64,000 nt of DNA from Parnassius smintheus behrii (taxonomy: Eukaryota; Arthropoda; Insecta; Lepidoptera; Papilionidae), in assembly GCA_036936625.1 (NCBI GenBank), contig JAUPFT010000024.1, positions 38,230,455 through 38,294,454 on the forward strand, given 5' to 3'. Position numbers and translations under genes: made by a program. Below the pieces are notes generated by a model. It worked only from the letters and a program-made list of their open reading frames with translations, made no database searches and had not been told where the DNA came from. The stretch's first letter is position 1, and the number at the start of each line of letters is the position of its first letter. Shown here piece by piece: positions 24,501 to 36,500 of the stretch.

Positions 24501-27500
24501 ATACGCATAAGAATAAGATAATATTATTATAACCTAGGTAACTACCCATTATTACATTAATACTTCTGGGTTTCATTTGCTAATGATGAGAATAGGTATA
24601 ACAAAAATACGTAAACATTCCTTACCTACCTACTTACTATCTGCCTCTAACTAGTTTTGTTTTCTTATTCTTCTTAAGTGCACCCTGAACTTTTTGTGGT
24701 TTTTATGGTTAAAAAAATTTCCTGTTGTTTATAAAGAAATTTTCTACAAATATACCTTCGGTGTGTAAAAATATGATTTTATCTAAAAATCAGATGTTTT
24801 CAATATTAATAGAAAAAGGGTCGCATTATTATTATGATTAAAATCGTAGTTATATAATCTTCAGGCAGGGGATCAACGTCAATATTATCATCTAGAGTAG
24901 TAACAGGATCGAGAACATATCTATGCTCAATTTCCTGTGAAGTAGTGGCAATCGCATGTGCAACTGTTTCTGACCTAGATTTGGCATTTAGTTTTGATAG
25001 TAAAAATCTTTGTGGTTTTTCTGTACACCGATTTTGACAAGCAAACTTGTGAGGCAAAACATCTTTTTTAAGTTTGAGGGGACCACCAACTAGTTTGCAC
25101 TTCACGTAGTTTTCCATATCGTTTTCGATCTAGAACAAAATACAAACTTATTTAGTCTATAAAAAAATAAGGAACCTCGTAATTTGTATTCCATCAATAT
25201 TTAAAATATCGTATCGTATAAACTATGTAATACATAAAAATAGGACAACACGGAAAAAAATTACGTGCTCCACTTCATAATCAAACTTCTTCCATTATTT
25301 GCGGCCCGCAAAGTATGCAGGTTGAACAGCTCTGCGATGTGTTTAGTTTTTGCTCGAAATATCGTAAATATATAAAAACGTTTGTTAACATATTCCATAT
25401 CTTAACCTTTATATGCATTATAAACATTTTATTTGCTGCTAACATAGGTAGGTATCTAAACTTACGAACTCACGACAGGTCATTGACTTATCTACATTAC
25501 ATAGGTAAGTACTTTACCCAAGTTTGGATGTTTATTTACACTGAAGTAGTTTTAGTTAAATATGTAGGTATTAGGTATTGTTTCCTCTTGAAATTATGAT
25601 CATTATGCGTGGAAAGGTTCAATGAATCGTTAGTTACTTAAACACTGCGACTCGAGTAGGTAGGTACCTACATGCCTAGTAGAAAGCATTTACTAGCAAT
25701 AACCAAGAGCTATCATGTGATGGTTATTACTATTTGAATACTTACATCGAAATGATCCTCACAACAATATGCTACCGTGTTTGGTCCTAAATATGTGCTC
25801 TTCTCATAGCATTTGTCCATTTTTTCTGATGGTAGGGTTTCTAGGCGCATTAAAAAACAACTTTTCAGGTGTTTTTGTAGCCGTATTTTTACATTGAGGC
25901 ACAGCACAATATTTAATAGATGGATATAGAGAATAGATAGCAATTAGATCCGCGAACGACGGGCACATTTGAGTAAATGTTTTGATTTCCTAAGTGCGCG
26001 TCGGGTCGCTCGCACGAAGATGGAAATCGTGACGTCATCAACGATGTCGCTCTCGGCCCGCGGCTTAGACCGAAAATGTTAACTTTGCGCCTTTATATCT
26101 CGGTCAGTTTTGAAGATAGAAGAAAATTAAAAACACAGTTATTCTCGTAATCTTTTGTAGAACTTTTTGGCATATAAAACAAAAAATGGTTATCTTCTCC
26201 ATTAAAACTAGTAGTCGTCCTGAAGCTCAAAATGAACAGTAATTTGTTACATTTTTAAGCCAACTGTATTTCACTTTCAACTGCACATAAAAACACCGAC
26301 ATCTAATATATAAAATATAAAATAAACGCTTTTTTTGCCAGGACATATATAACACAGAACATTGAAAAAGGAACATTTGAAATCAGAGACTATTATGTGT
26401 ACAGACGATTACGTGTTGGACATTGACAGTATGAACGTAGACAATAAATATTTTATTCCAATTTAATTTAACGTATTTGTACACAAATTATGTATAAACT
26501 CTAGATTTCTGCACAAAAGATTAAAAACAAAGTTTTCCCTTTACGTATTATTATATAGGAATGTTATAATAGGTCCTTACATATGAAATTGGCGTTTTGT
26601 ACGGGAGGAATATAAAGTGAATTTTTTTTTGTAAAATAAATTTAATTAATCAAAGTATGCACCGTTGTTATCTATGCATTTTTGCCATCTCATAGGTAGT
26701 TCATTGATCCCTTTACTAAAAAAACCATGGGGGCGAGAACCAATAAACTCTTTGAAGGCGGTTTGGACTGCCGCATCGGAGTTGAATTTTTTTCCAAATT
26801 CCGGAAAAAATGGTAATCTGTTGGGGCAAGGTCCGGGGAGTACGGTGGATGTCGCAGACATTCCAATTGTAGCTCATCTAATTTAGTGGTTGTTTGTTGT
26901 ACAGTGTGTGGTCTTGCGTTGTCGTGAAGCAGCAGTGGCCTAGAGCGATTGACCAATCTCGGTTGTTTCGCAGCTAGTTCTTCCCTCATGGTTTGCAGTT
27001 GCTGACAATAGATATCTGCCGTAATCGTTTGGTCAGATTTTAGAAAGCTGTAGTGAACGATACCGGTGCTAGTCCACCAAACACTCACAAGTAACTTTTT
27101 TGAGTCAATTTTCGTTTAGGGCAGGATTTGGCTGGGTGGTGTACAGGGTTCAGCCATTGCGACGAGCGTTTCCGATTATCGTAGAGTATCCACTTTTCAT
27201 CACAAGTAATGATTCGATTTAAAACCCCTTCATTTTTGTGTCAGTTGAGCAAAGTAACACAGCAGTCGACGCGTGTTTCCAAGTTCGATTCACTCAATTC
27301 ATGAGGTACCCATCGTTCAAGATTTTTTTTGCGCAGTACGAGGTACTCACCCTAGTGCAGCGACGGCTCAGTTGGCGAGGTTGGCCAGCAGCAGCAGCGC
27401 GCCGGCGTAACGTCACCTCACGTGCGCAGTACGAGGTAGATACTTACCCTAGTGCAGCGACGGCTCAGTTGGCGAGGTTGGCCAGCAGCAGCAGCGCGCC

Positions 27501-30500
27501 GGCGTAACGTCACCTCACGTGCGCAGTACGAGGTAGATACTTACCCTAGTGCAGCGACGGCTCAGTTGGCGAGGTTGGCCAGCAGCAACAGCGCGCCGGC
27601 GTCACGTCACCTCACGTGCGCAGTACGAGGTAGATACTTACCCTAGTGCAGCGACGGCTCAGTTGGCGAGGTTGGCCAGCAGCAGCAGCGCGCCGGCGTC
27701 ACGTCACCTCACGTGCGCAGTACGAGGTAGATACTTACCCTAGTCCAGCGACGGCTCAGTTGGCGAGGTTGGCCAGCAGCAGCAGCGCGCCGGCGTCACG
27801 TCACCTCACGTGCGCAGTACGAGGTAGATACTTACCCTAGTGCAGCGACGGCTCAGTTGGCGAGGTTGGCCAGCAGCAGCAGCGCGCCGGCGTCACGTCA
27901 CCTCACGTGCGCAGTACGAGGTAGATACTTACCCTAGTCCAGCGACGGCTCAGTTGGCGAGGTTGGCCAGCAGCAGCAGCGCGCCGGCGTCACGTCACCT
28001 CACGTGCGCAGTACGAGGTAGATACTTACCCTAGTGCAGCGACAGCCCAGTTGGCGAGGTTGGCCAGCAGCAGCAGCGCGCCGGCGTCACGTCACCTCAC
28101 GTGCGCAGTACGAGGTAGATACTCACCCTAGTGCAGCGACAGCCCAGTTGGCGAGGAGCCCAGCAGCAGCAGCGCGCCGGCGTCGCATCACCTCACATGC
28201 GCAGTGCGAGGTAGATACTCACCCTAGTGCAGCGACAGCCCAGTTGGCGAGGAGCCCAGCAGCAGCAGCGCGCCGGCGTCACATCACCTCACATGCGCAG
28301 TGCGAGGTAGATACCCACCCTAGTGCAGCGACAGCCCAGTTGGCGAGGAGCCCAGCAGCAGCAGCGCGCCGGCGTCGCATCACCTCACATGCGCAGTGCG
28401 AGGTAGATACTCACCCTAGTGCAGCGACAGCCCAGTTGGCGAGGAGCCCAGCAGCAGCAGCGCGCCGGCGTCACATCACCTCACATGCGCAGTGCGAGGT
28501 AGATACTCACCCTAGTGCAGCGACAGCCCAGTTGGCGAGGAGCCCAGCAGCAGCAGCGCGCCGGCGTCGCATCACCTCACATGCGCAGTGCGAGGTAGAT
28601 ACTCACCCTAGTGCAGCGACAGCCCAGTTGGCGAGGTTGGCCAGCAGCAGCAGCGCGCTCACCTCACGTGCGCAGTACGAGGTAGATACTCACCCTAGTG
28701 CAGCGACAGCCCAGTTGGCGAGGTTAGCCAGCAGCAGCAGCGCGCTCACCTCACGTGCGCAGTACGAGGTAGATACTCACCCTAGTGCAGCGACAGCCCA
28801 GTTGGCGAGATTGGCCAGCAGCAGCAGCGCGCTCACCTCACGTGCGCAGTACGAGGTAGATACTCACCCTAGTGCAGCGACAGCCCAGTTGGCGAGGTTG
28901 GCCAGCAGCAGCAGCGCGCTCACCTCACGTGCGCAGTACGAGGTAGATACTCACCCTAGTGCAGCGACATCCCAGTTGGCGAGATTGGCCAGCAGCAGCA
29001 GCGCGCTCACCTCACGTGCGCAGTACGAGGTAGATACTCACCCTAGTGCAGCGACAGCCCAGTTGGCGAGGTTGGCCAGCAGCAGCAGCGCGCTCACCTC
29101 ACGTGCGCAGTACGAGGTAGATACTCACCCTAGTGCAGCGACATCCCAGTTGGCGAGATTGGCCAGCAGCAGCAGCGCGCTCACCTCACGTGCGCAGTAC
29201 GAGGTAGATACTCACCCTAGTGCAGCGACATCCCAGTTGGCGAGATTGCCCAGCAGCAGCAGCGCGCTCACCTCACGTGCGCAGTACGAGGTAGATACTC
29301 ACCCTAGTGCAGCGACATCCCAGTTGGCGAGATTGGCCAGCAGCAGCAGCGCGCTCACCTCACGTGCGCAGTACGAGGTAGATACTCACCCTAGTGCAGC
29401 GACGGCCCAGTTGGCGAGGTTGGCCAGAAGCAGCAGCACGCCGCGCCCGCAGCGCGCCGGTGTTATCGCTGCACGTGGCGCCGCTGCTAACGCTCGTGCC
29501 GCTCGACACAGCACACCACCACCTGACAAAAGTAAATAATTTTAATGATATTTAGGATTTAGAAGATCCAGATTGATGACGTAATTTCTGGTGGTTCTGT
29601 ATTAAAAATGGGTGTGTCACAGGGGTCCTTCTTGGTCCGTTGTTGTTTCTTAACTACATTAACGATTTACCACACTCGGTTCAGAAGCTCACTAACATTC
29701 TATTGTATGCATGTGTGTATTGTATGTGTATGTATGTATTGTATGTATGTGAGTATACGTGCGCCATATCTCTTTATTGGTTTTCATTAATTATAAATTC
29801 TTAATAATAATTATTATAAATTCTGTCACGAACTATGATGTTTCACATCTGCTGGGCGTTCCGTGACGGCTATTTTTTGCTTCATCGTCACCACAAGCCA
29901 TCAAAAATCCACTACTGACTGTGGATCCAGAGGCAACGATGCAGCGGACGAACTGGCCAGAAGAGGATCGGCTCTGGCCACTATAGGGCTGGAACCAATT
30001 ATTCCAATCCCCTTTGGTAACGTTCGTTCACTGGTACGTAGACACTTCACTAATCAACACGCTCAGCTTTGGAAAAATCTAGTAGACTGTAGACAAGGTA
30101 GGGAGGCCCTTCCTGAAATAAACAGCCGCTTAACCAAAGTTTTAATGAGACTGAACAAGCCGCAGATCAGGATAGTAACAAGTTCGTCGGGAGGTCGCAA
30201 GAAGTGGACGTGTCGCTAGGTATTTTAAAAATACGAGTTACAATTGCTTACCAATTTTAAATCTAACGTGAACGTAACTAAATCAGTTATTGATTGTACT
30301 GCGCGAGTGATTTACAGCTTTGCATACCTACGTAGCACCACTTCGGGTTAAAAAAAAGATAAGCTCTTATTTTCTGTCTTGCTTTCGTATCGTAACACGC
30401 GACGCTCAACTATCGTGAGTACACCAAAGATCAACATGAATGTACACCGATCCCCTACTGGAAGTGACACTATTTCGGCACGATGTGGTTCTTACCTAGA

Positions 30501-33500
30501 TCTAGCAAGCAAAATCATGTGTCAAGATAAAACTGAGTCATCGCAGATAACTTTCCGCAATAAACGAAAATTAGAAAATGAAAACGACGATTTAAAGAAT
30601 GAATTTGCAGAAATGAGAAAACAAATGACATCAATGCAAAACCAAATGAGTGAAATGATAACATATCTAACAACAAGCACTAATATGCAAGTTGAAAGTT
30701 TCAAAAAAATCAACGAGGATGTCTCGACTATAAAACAACAAATAAGCGATATTAAATTAACCACTGAAATATTAACTGAAGAACAAACAAAACTAAAAAT
30801 TGAAGTGGAAAATCTAAAAAAAAATAGCAATATTACGGAAAAGAAAATAGAATCAATTAAATCTAATCTTCTACTTCAAGATACTACTTCATCATCCTCA
30901 TCCTCAGTATTGAATGCGCAAGAAGAGATAGTGGCCGAACTCAACGAACGTACTATCAGGAGCAAAAATATAATAATTGCTGATGTGCCAGAGTCAAAAT
31001 CTACCAACCTAAATGCGAGATACGAAGGAGATAAAACTGCAGTTCTAAAAATCATCAATACTGTATTGCCTGGTGGCTTCACTGAGCCACAGAAAATGTA
31101 TCGACTGGGAAAATATCAATCAGGTAAGGATAGACACCTAAAAGTTTGTTTTGCATCTCAAGAAACATCAAAATTAATACTTAAGAATAATCAAAACTTA
31201 AAAGAGGATAAATTTAAGATTTTTTTCCGACCAAACACCACAACAACAGAAGTATATGATTACTTTAAAACAAACACTCGAGCAGCGCACGGCAAACGGT
31301 GAACAGCATCTTTGCATCAAATATATAAAAGGCGTACTCAAAATAGTAAAAAAGACGTCAAAAAACCTCCATCAACAGCATTCATAAACAAAATCATTGA
31401 GAATTTAAAGTCCAACAGAGTATCGTACCAAACTAGTTGTAAATATACTGATATAATAACTGATAAAAATTCACTTAAGTGTCTTTATGCCAATGCTCGT
31501 AGTATTGTCAGGCCTGGTAAATTCGATGAACTTGCGTGTGTTATACAGTCATTTCCTTATTACTTACTTACTTACTTATCGTCACGCACAATCCCTAACG
31601 GGGTAGCCAGAGAGAACAGATCGCCAAGTGTCACGATCCTTACATACCTCTTTCGCTTCTTTCAGGTTCCTTATCATTCATTTCCTTATCAAATACATAT
31701 TATTATACTGACCGAAACATGGCTGAAATCAGAGGAGGAGGCTTAAAGATTTCAACTAACGGACTACACTCACTACTTTAATATCAGATATAATAGCAGA
31801 GGCGGTGGTGTATCAATTTTTGCTCATAATTCACTTAAGCACAATTTAATAGAAGAAAGCTCACATTGCGATAACCATTTTCTCTGGGTTCACATAAACA
31901 AGTTTTCTCTAGACATAGGTGCCGTCTACAAACCAGAACGCACTAACAACAAAAATTTCTTGGAATATTTCTCAGCACAGTTAGAACAGAAAAAAAGAGA
32001 CTTGGTATTTGGAGATTTCAATGTGGATCTCCTAAGCTCTGATGGATCTGTCGTTGAATATAAAGAAACAGTAAAAGAATGCGGTTACCATTTCTTAAAC
32101 AAAATAGATAAACGCTACAGTACTCGTGAAACAAGCAAAACCAATACATTAATAGACCATGTCTGCACAAATGTGAAACAAAATCTCTTTCACTTAGCCG
32201 TTATAGAATCCAATATGTCTGATCATAAGCAAATATATTTGGAAGTTATAAATTGTAAGCCTGAACCTATAAAATCAACTGTGTATCAAGCAATTGACTA
32301 TGTAAATTTATACAAAACTGTGGAAAAAGTAAATAGTTATAATAACTCAAACTTAGACTATAATGTCTTCGAGCAAAATCTTATATCATGTATACAAAAA
32401 AATAAAATTACAAAAACAAAAAAGAATAATCTGCTGAAACAAGACTGGATACAAAACGATATTATTAAAGCAATAGAAAAAAGAAATACATTAAGGCTTA
32501 AATTCATAAGAAATCCCTCAAACAAAGAAATAGAAGAGGAATTTTTAAAAGAAAAACAAAATTTTGTACGAAATATACAAAAAACAAAAAATCAGTACTA
32601 CTACAAATTATTTATGAATTGCGAAAACAAATCAGCAAAAATATGGACCTTAATAAATAAACTTTCGTACAACAAAATAAAGGAAACTACGTCTCCAGCT
32701 AAACTCCAGACAGAAACCACCGTGCTGACAGATCCTTTAGAAATATGTGAACATTTTAACCAGTACTTTTCAACCATCGGTGAATCCTTGGCAATTAAAA
32801 TACCGCCTTCCTTTCATCACGATAATATCTTCAGTGCTAATAAACACACGGTGCTATCGGAAGACCAGATGTTGTCACAACTGAACCCTACCACTACAGA
32901 GGAAGTCCTCAAAATCATCAACACCATAAGTCTTAACACAGCGTCAGGTATAGATGGAATCAATACTAAATCTGTCCAGTGTGTTAAAAACCTAATTGCC
33001 CCAGCACTTACAAAATGTATAAATAAATGTTTGCAATCAGGTATCTTCCCATGTAGTCTGAAAATAGCCAAAGTCACTCCAATCTTTAAATCTGGAAATA
33101 GATCCAACCCTAGTAACTATCGACCTATATCAGTTCTTCCTGTGATCTCAAAGGTATTTGAGAAAATCTTATACAACCGTCTACAAACATTTTTAGAATC
33201 AAACAATTTCTTATATGACAAACAGTATGGCTTTAGGCGAAAATCAAACACTCTATCAGCAACCATAGACCTTACTACAAAAATAAAACTTAATATTGAT
33301 CAAAAACATATTGCATTAGGCATATTTATAGATTTAAAAAAAGGCTTTTGATACCGTTAGTCATGATTTACTACTTAAAAAGTTGAAACACATTGGTATC
33401 ACAGGTGTAGCCTATAATATGTTAAAATCTTACTTAACAAATCGCAAACAAGTAGTCAGAATAGACAATTTTCAAAGTAAATCTAAAACTGTGACATACG

Positions 33501-36500
33501 GCGTGCCACAAGGATCTATACTAGGGCCGTTATTATTCTTAATTTATATAAATAACTTAAAAGATATTGGCCTAAAAGGAGACATATCGTTGTATGCTGA
33601 CGACACAAGCCTATTTTATTTCGGCCACTCAATAAATACTATTATCTCTGACGCGCAAAATGACCTTAACTTAATACATAAATGGTTCCAGTACAATCTT
33701 CTAACAATAAACATCTCCAAAACTAATTATATCATATTCAAAGCAAAAAATAAGAAAATATTAGACTTTGAACCTCTAAAAATAAATAATCAAATGATCA
33801 AATTGCGAAAAATACCTAGGCTTATTTTTAGATGATAAACTTACATGGAAACCTCAAATAGATAAAATTAAATGCAAACTATCATCGATAACGGGTACCC
33901 TTCGAAGTATAGCTCGTTGTTTCCCGCGTAAAATACATTATCTTATTTACAATTCTCTAGTCAAACCACATATCGATTATCTGATAGAAATATGGGGCTC
34001 AGCTGCAAAGAATAACTTGAACCTAATACAAAGAGCTCAAAATAAAGTTATAAAGGTTCTATTCAACTATAACTATCTGACACCAACTCACAAAATACAT
34101 AATGACACTAAGCTGTTAAATATAAATCAATCGTACATTTATCATACATGCATTCTGATTCGTAAAATAATAAATAAAGATATCCACACTTATTTAAGTT
34201 TCACTAAAAAGAGACAAATTCAAAAAATTCAGCTAAGAAATGCAAATGATCTCATTTTACGTGCACCAAGAACTAGTTATGGTAAAAGAAACCTAGTGTT
34301 TGAAGGAGCACAATTATATAATAAACTGCCTAAAGATATTAAGGAATCGCAGTCAAATGTAAGCTTCAAAAAATTACTAAAATATCATATTATAAAATCT
34401 ATAAAATAACGGTCTTACTATTAAGTTAAAAATATTAATAATAATCAATAAGTATTTTAAATATGTTTAAGAAGGTGCAAATAAGGTATAAAGTTTTTTT
34501 TTTATTGTTCATTACTAATTCGAATTAGATAAGTGAATTTTGTATTCTTAATGAGAATAAAGTTCTTAAACCACAACAAGTGCTATCACAGGACACGGCA
34601 CCTTTAACAAACATTTATTTACTATAATATTTACATACATTTAATTACTATAATGCGGGAAACAGAGTAAATGGGGCCTTGCACTCTATTGTGAAGAGTC
34701 AGAATGTGTCGAAAAAGGCACGTATGGCAATTCACAATGCTGTGTTGGTCCCTACTTTAACGTATGGTAGTGAAAGTTGGGCGTGGCAGAAGAAGCACGA
34801 GAGTAGAATAAACGCAGTAGAAATGCGGTCGTTAAGGAGTATGTTAGGGCTGAATCTGAATGACAGGGTAAGAAATTGTGTAATAAGAGAAGAGTGTGGT
34901 TTGCAAGATGATGTTGTGACCAGGATTAAGAAAGGAATGCTTCGGTGGTTTGGTCATGTGGAAAGAATGAACGAGGAAAGAGTGACAAAGAAAATTTACG
35001 TTGCAGAAGTGAATGGCAGAGTCGGAAAGGGACGTCCTAGGCGAAAATTTATCGACCAAATTGGCGATTTATTGGAAACGGGCCAAATTAGGAGTACCCT
35101 TAACCGACGAGCATGTATGCGTAGGTGTATGGATGTGAAGGAGGCGAGAGAGGTGTGTCAGGATCGTGCCAAATGGAAGTCTGTAGTCTCTGCCTACCCC
35201 TCTGGGTGACAGGCGTGAGTGTTTATGTATGTTATGTATGTTATTTACTATAGGTTTTACAGATAGTCCCCTGTGCAGGGCATGTCTCCTCCTCAGTCCT
35301 CCCCCATGGAGGAAGAAACGGCGGCCCACGTGCTACTGAAATGTCCGGAGGTCGCTACGTACAGGGCTAAACATCTCGGCACGCCGGGATCACTCCCCGA
35401 AGTTGCATGCAACATCAAGGGACTGTTGAGCTTCTTAGGGGAGATCTCATGGCTCGAATAATCACATTATTCCTGCCCACACGCAAAATACGCGCATAGA
35501 CGTGGAGTTGCGGAAAACAGCCCGTCGCAAACTAAACTAAACTAAACATCCACTACTGAACATAGGCCTCCCCAATAGTTTGTTACCAAGAACTTTCCCC
35601 AACCACAGAAATACTGAACTTGTGGTATAATTTTTAAGTATACAGGAAACTTCGATAGCGTGATTTGAGCTTCGGTGTCTGTTCAGATCGTTTTACACTA
35701 TTGTAGTACGATGACAGTATTCTCAAACCAGTATTTCACTACGACTCTATATAATAAGAAATCTATTAATTATCGGTTCTTGGAGCTATACGGCTGGTGA
35801 TCAGTATGATCAGGAAACTATCTTAATTTTACGTTTTTAGGTGACACATCTCAGTATGTGACGGACTGGGTTTATGTCATGCTCGCTCGTCTTTGTTGGC
35901 CGCGGCGTCGCATGGCAGGTCTTCCCTTTAATGTGGTCTTGAAGGGCGATGGCTGCCATATTCGTAATATTTGTAAACAAGTGCTGCTTGTGGAGCTCAT
36001 CTGCTCGTGTTCGCTATATGCTTATTAGCGGGCGTTCAAGTATTACGTAACGCAATTTGGGGGGAGGGAGGTCTTGTAAAACATTACGATGCGTTACACG
36101 GGCGGCTTGTTGGAACAACGCGTTACGTAACATTGTAATTTTTTTGTTTAAATAAAACCCCTTTCGTTTATGTTTTATGGGGAATCCCTCGATTGTATTG
36201 TACGTCATTTTTATTTTGTTCTCCCAAGTTAGTAACCCTTTCGTTTATGTTTTACGGGGAATCTCTAGACTGTATTGTACATAATTTTTATTTTGTTGTC
36301 GTTGACAGTATTCGTTAGTGTTTACGTAGATGCACATTGCAGAATATAGAAAGCCCAAAGATAGCGTGCAGAATCAAGCACAACCTAATCTGGCGTGATT
36401 TTAGCACTAACATCCGTGAGTCTCAATATCTCTTGCAAGTGATTAAATGTGCGGATGAATCATGCTGTTCCCGCTAGAGGAGTGCATTGAAATCTGTGTT

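Noticed and set aside
27331..29389. CRISPR-like regular repeat array
   Set aside because: Units are contiguous without unique spacers, and the unit is a copy of a host exon boundary; the surroundings are eukaryotic.
28034..29539. 501-codon plus-strand open frame with repeated HPSAATAQLA units
   Set aside because: It is the antisense reading of the exon-14 minisatellite. It stays open only because 96 and 87 are multiples of three; the 97 bp units break it.
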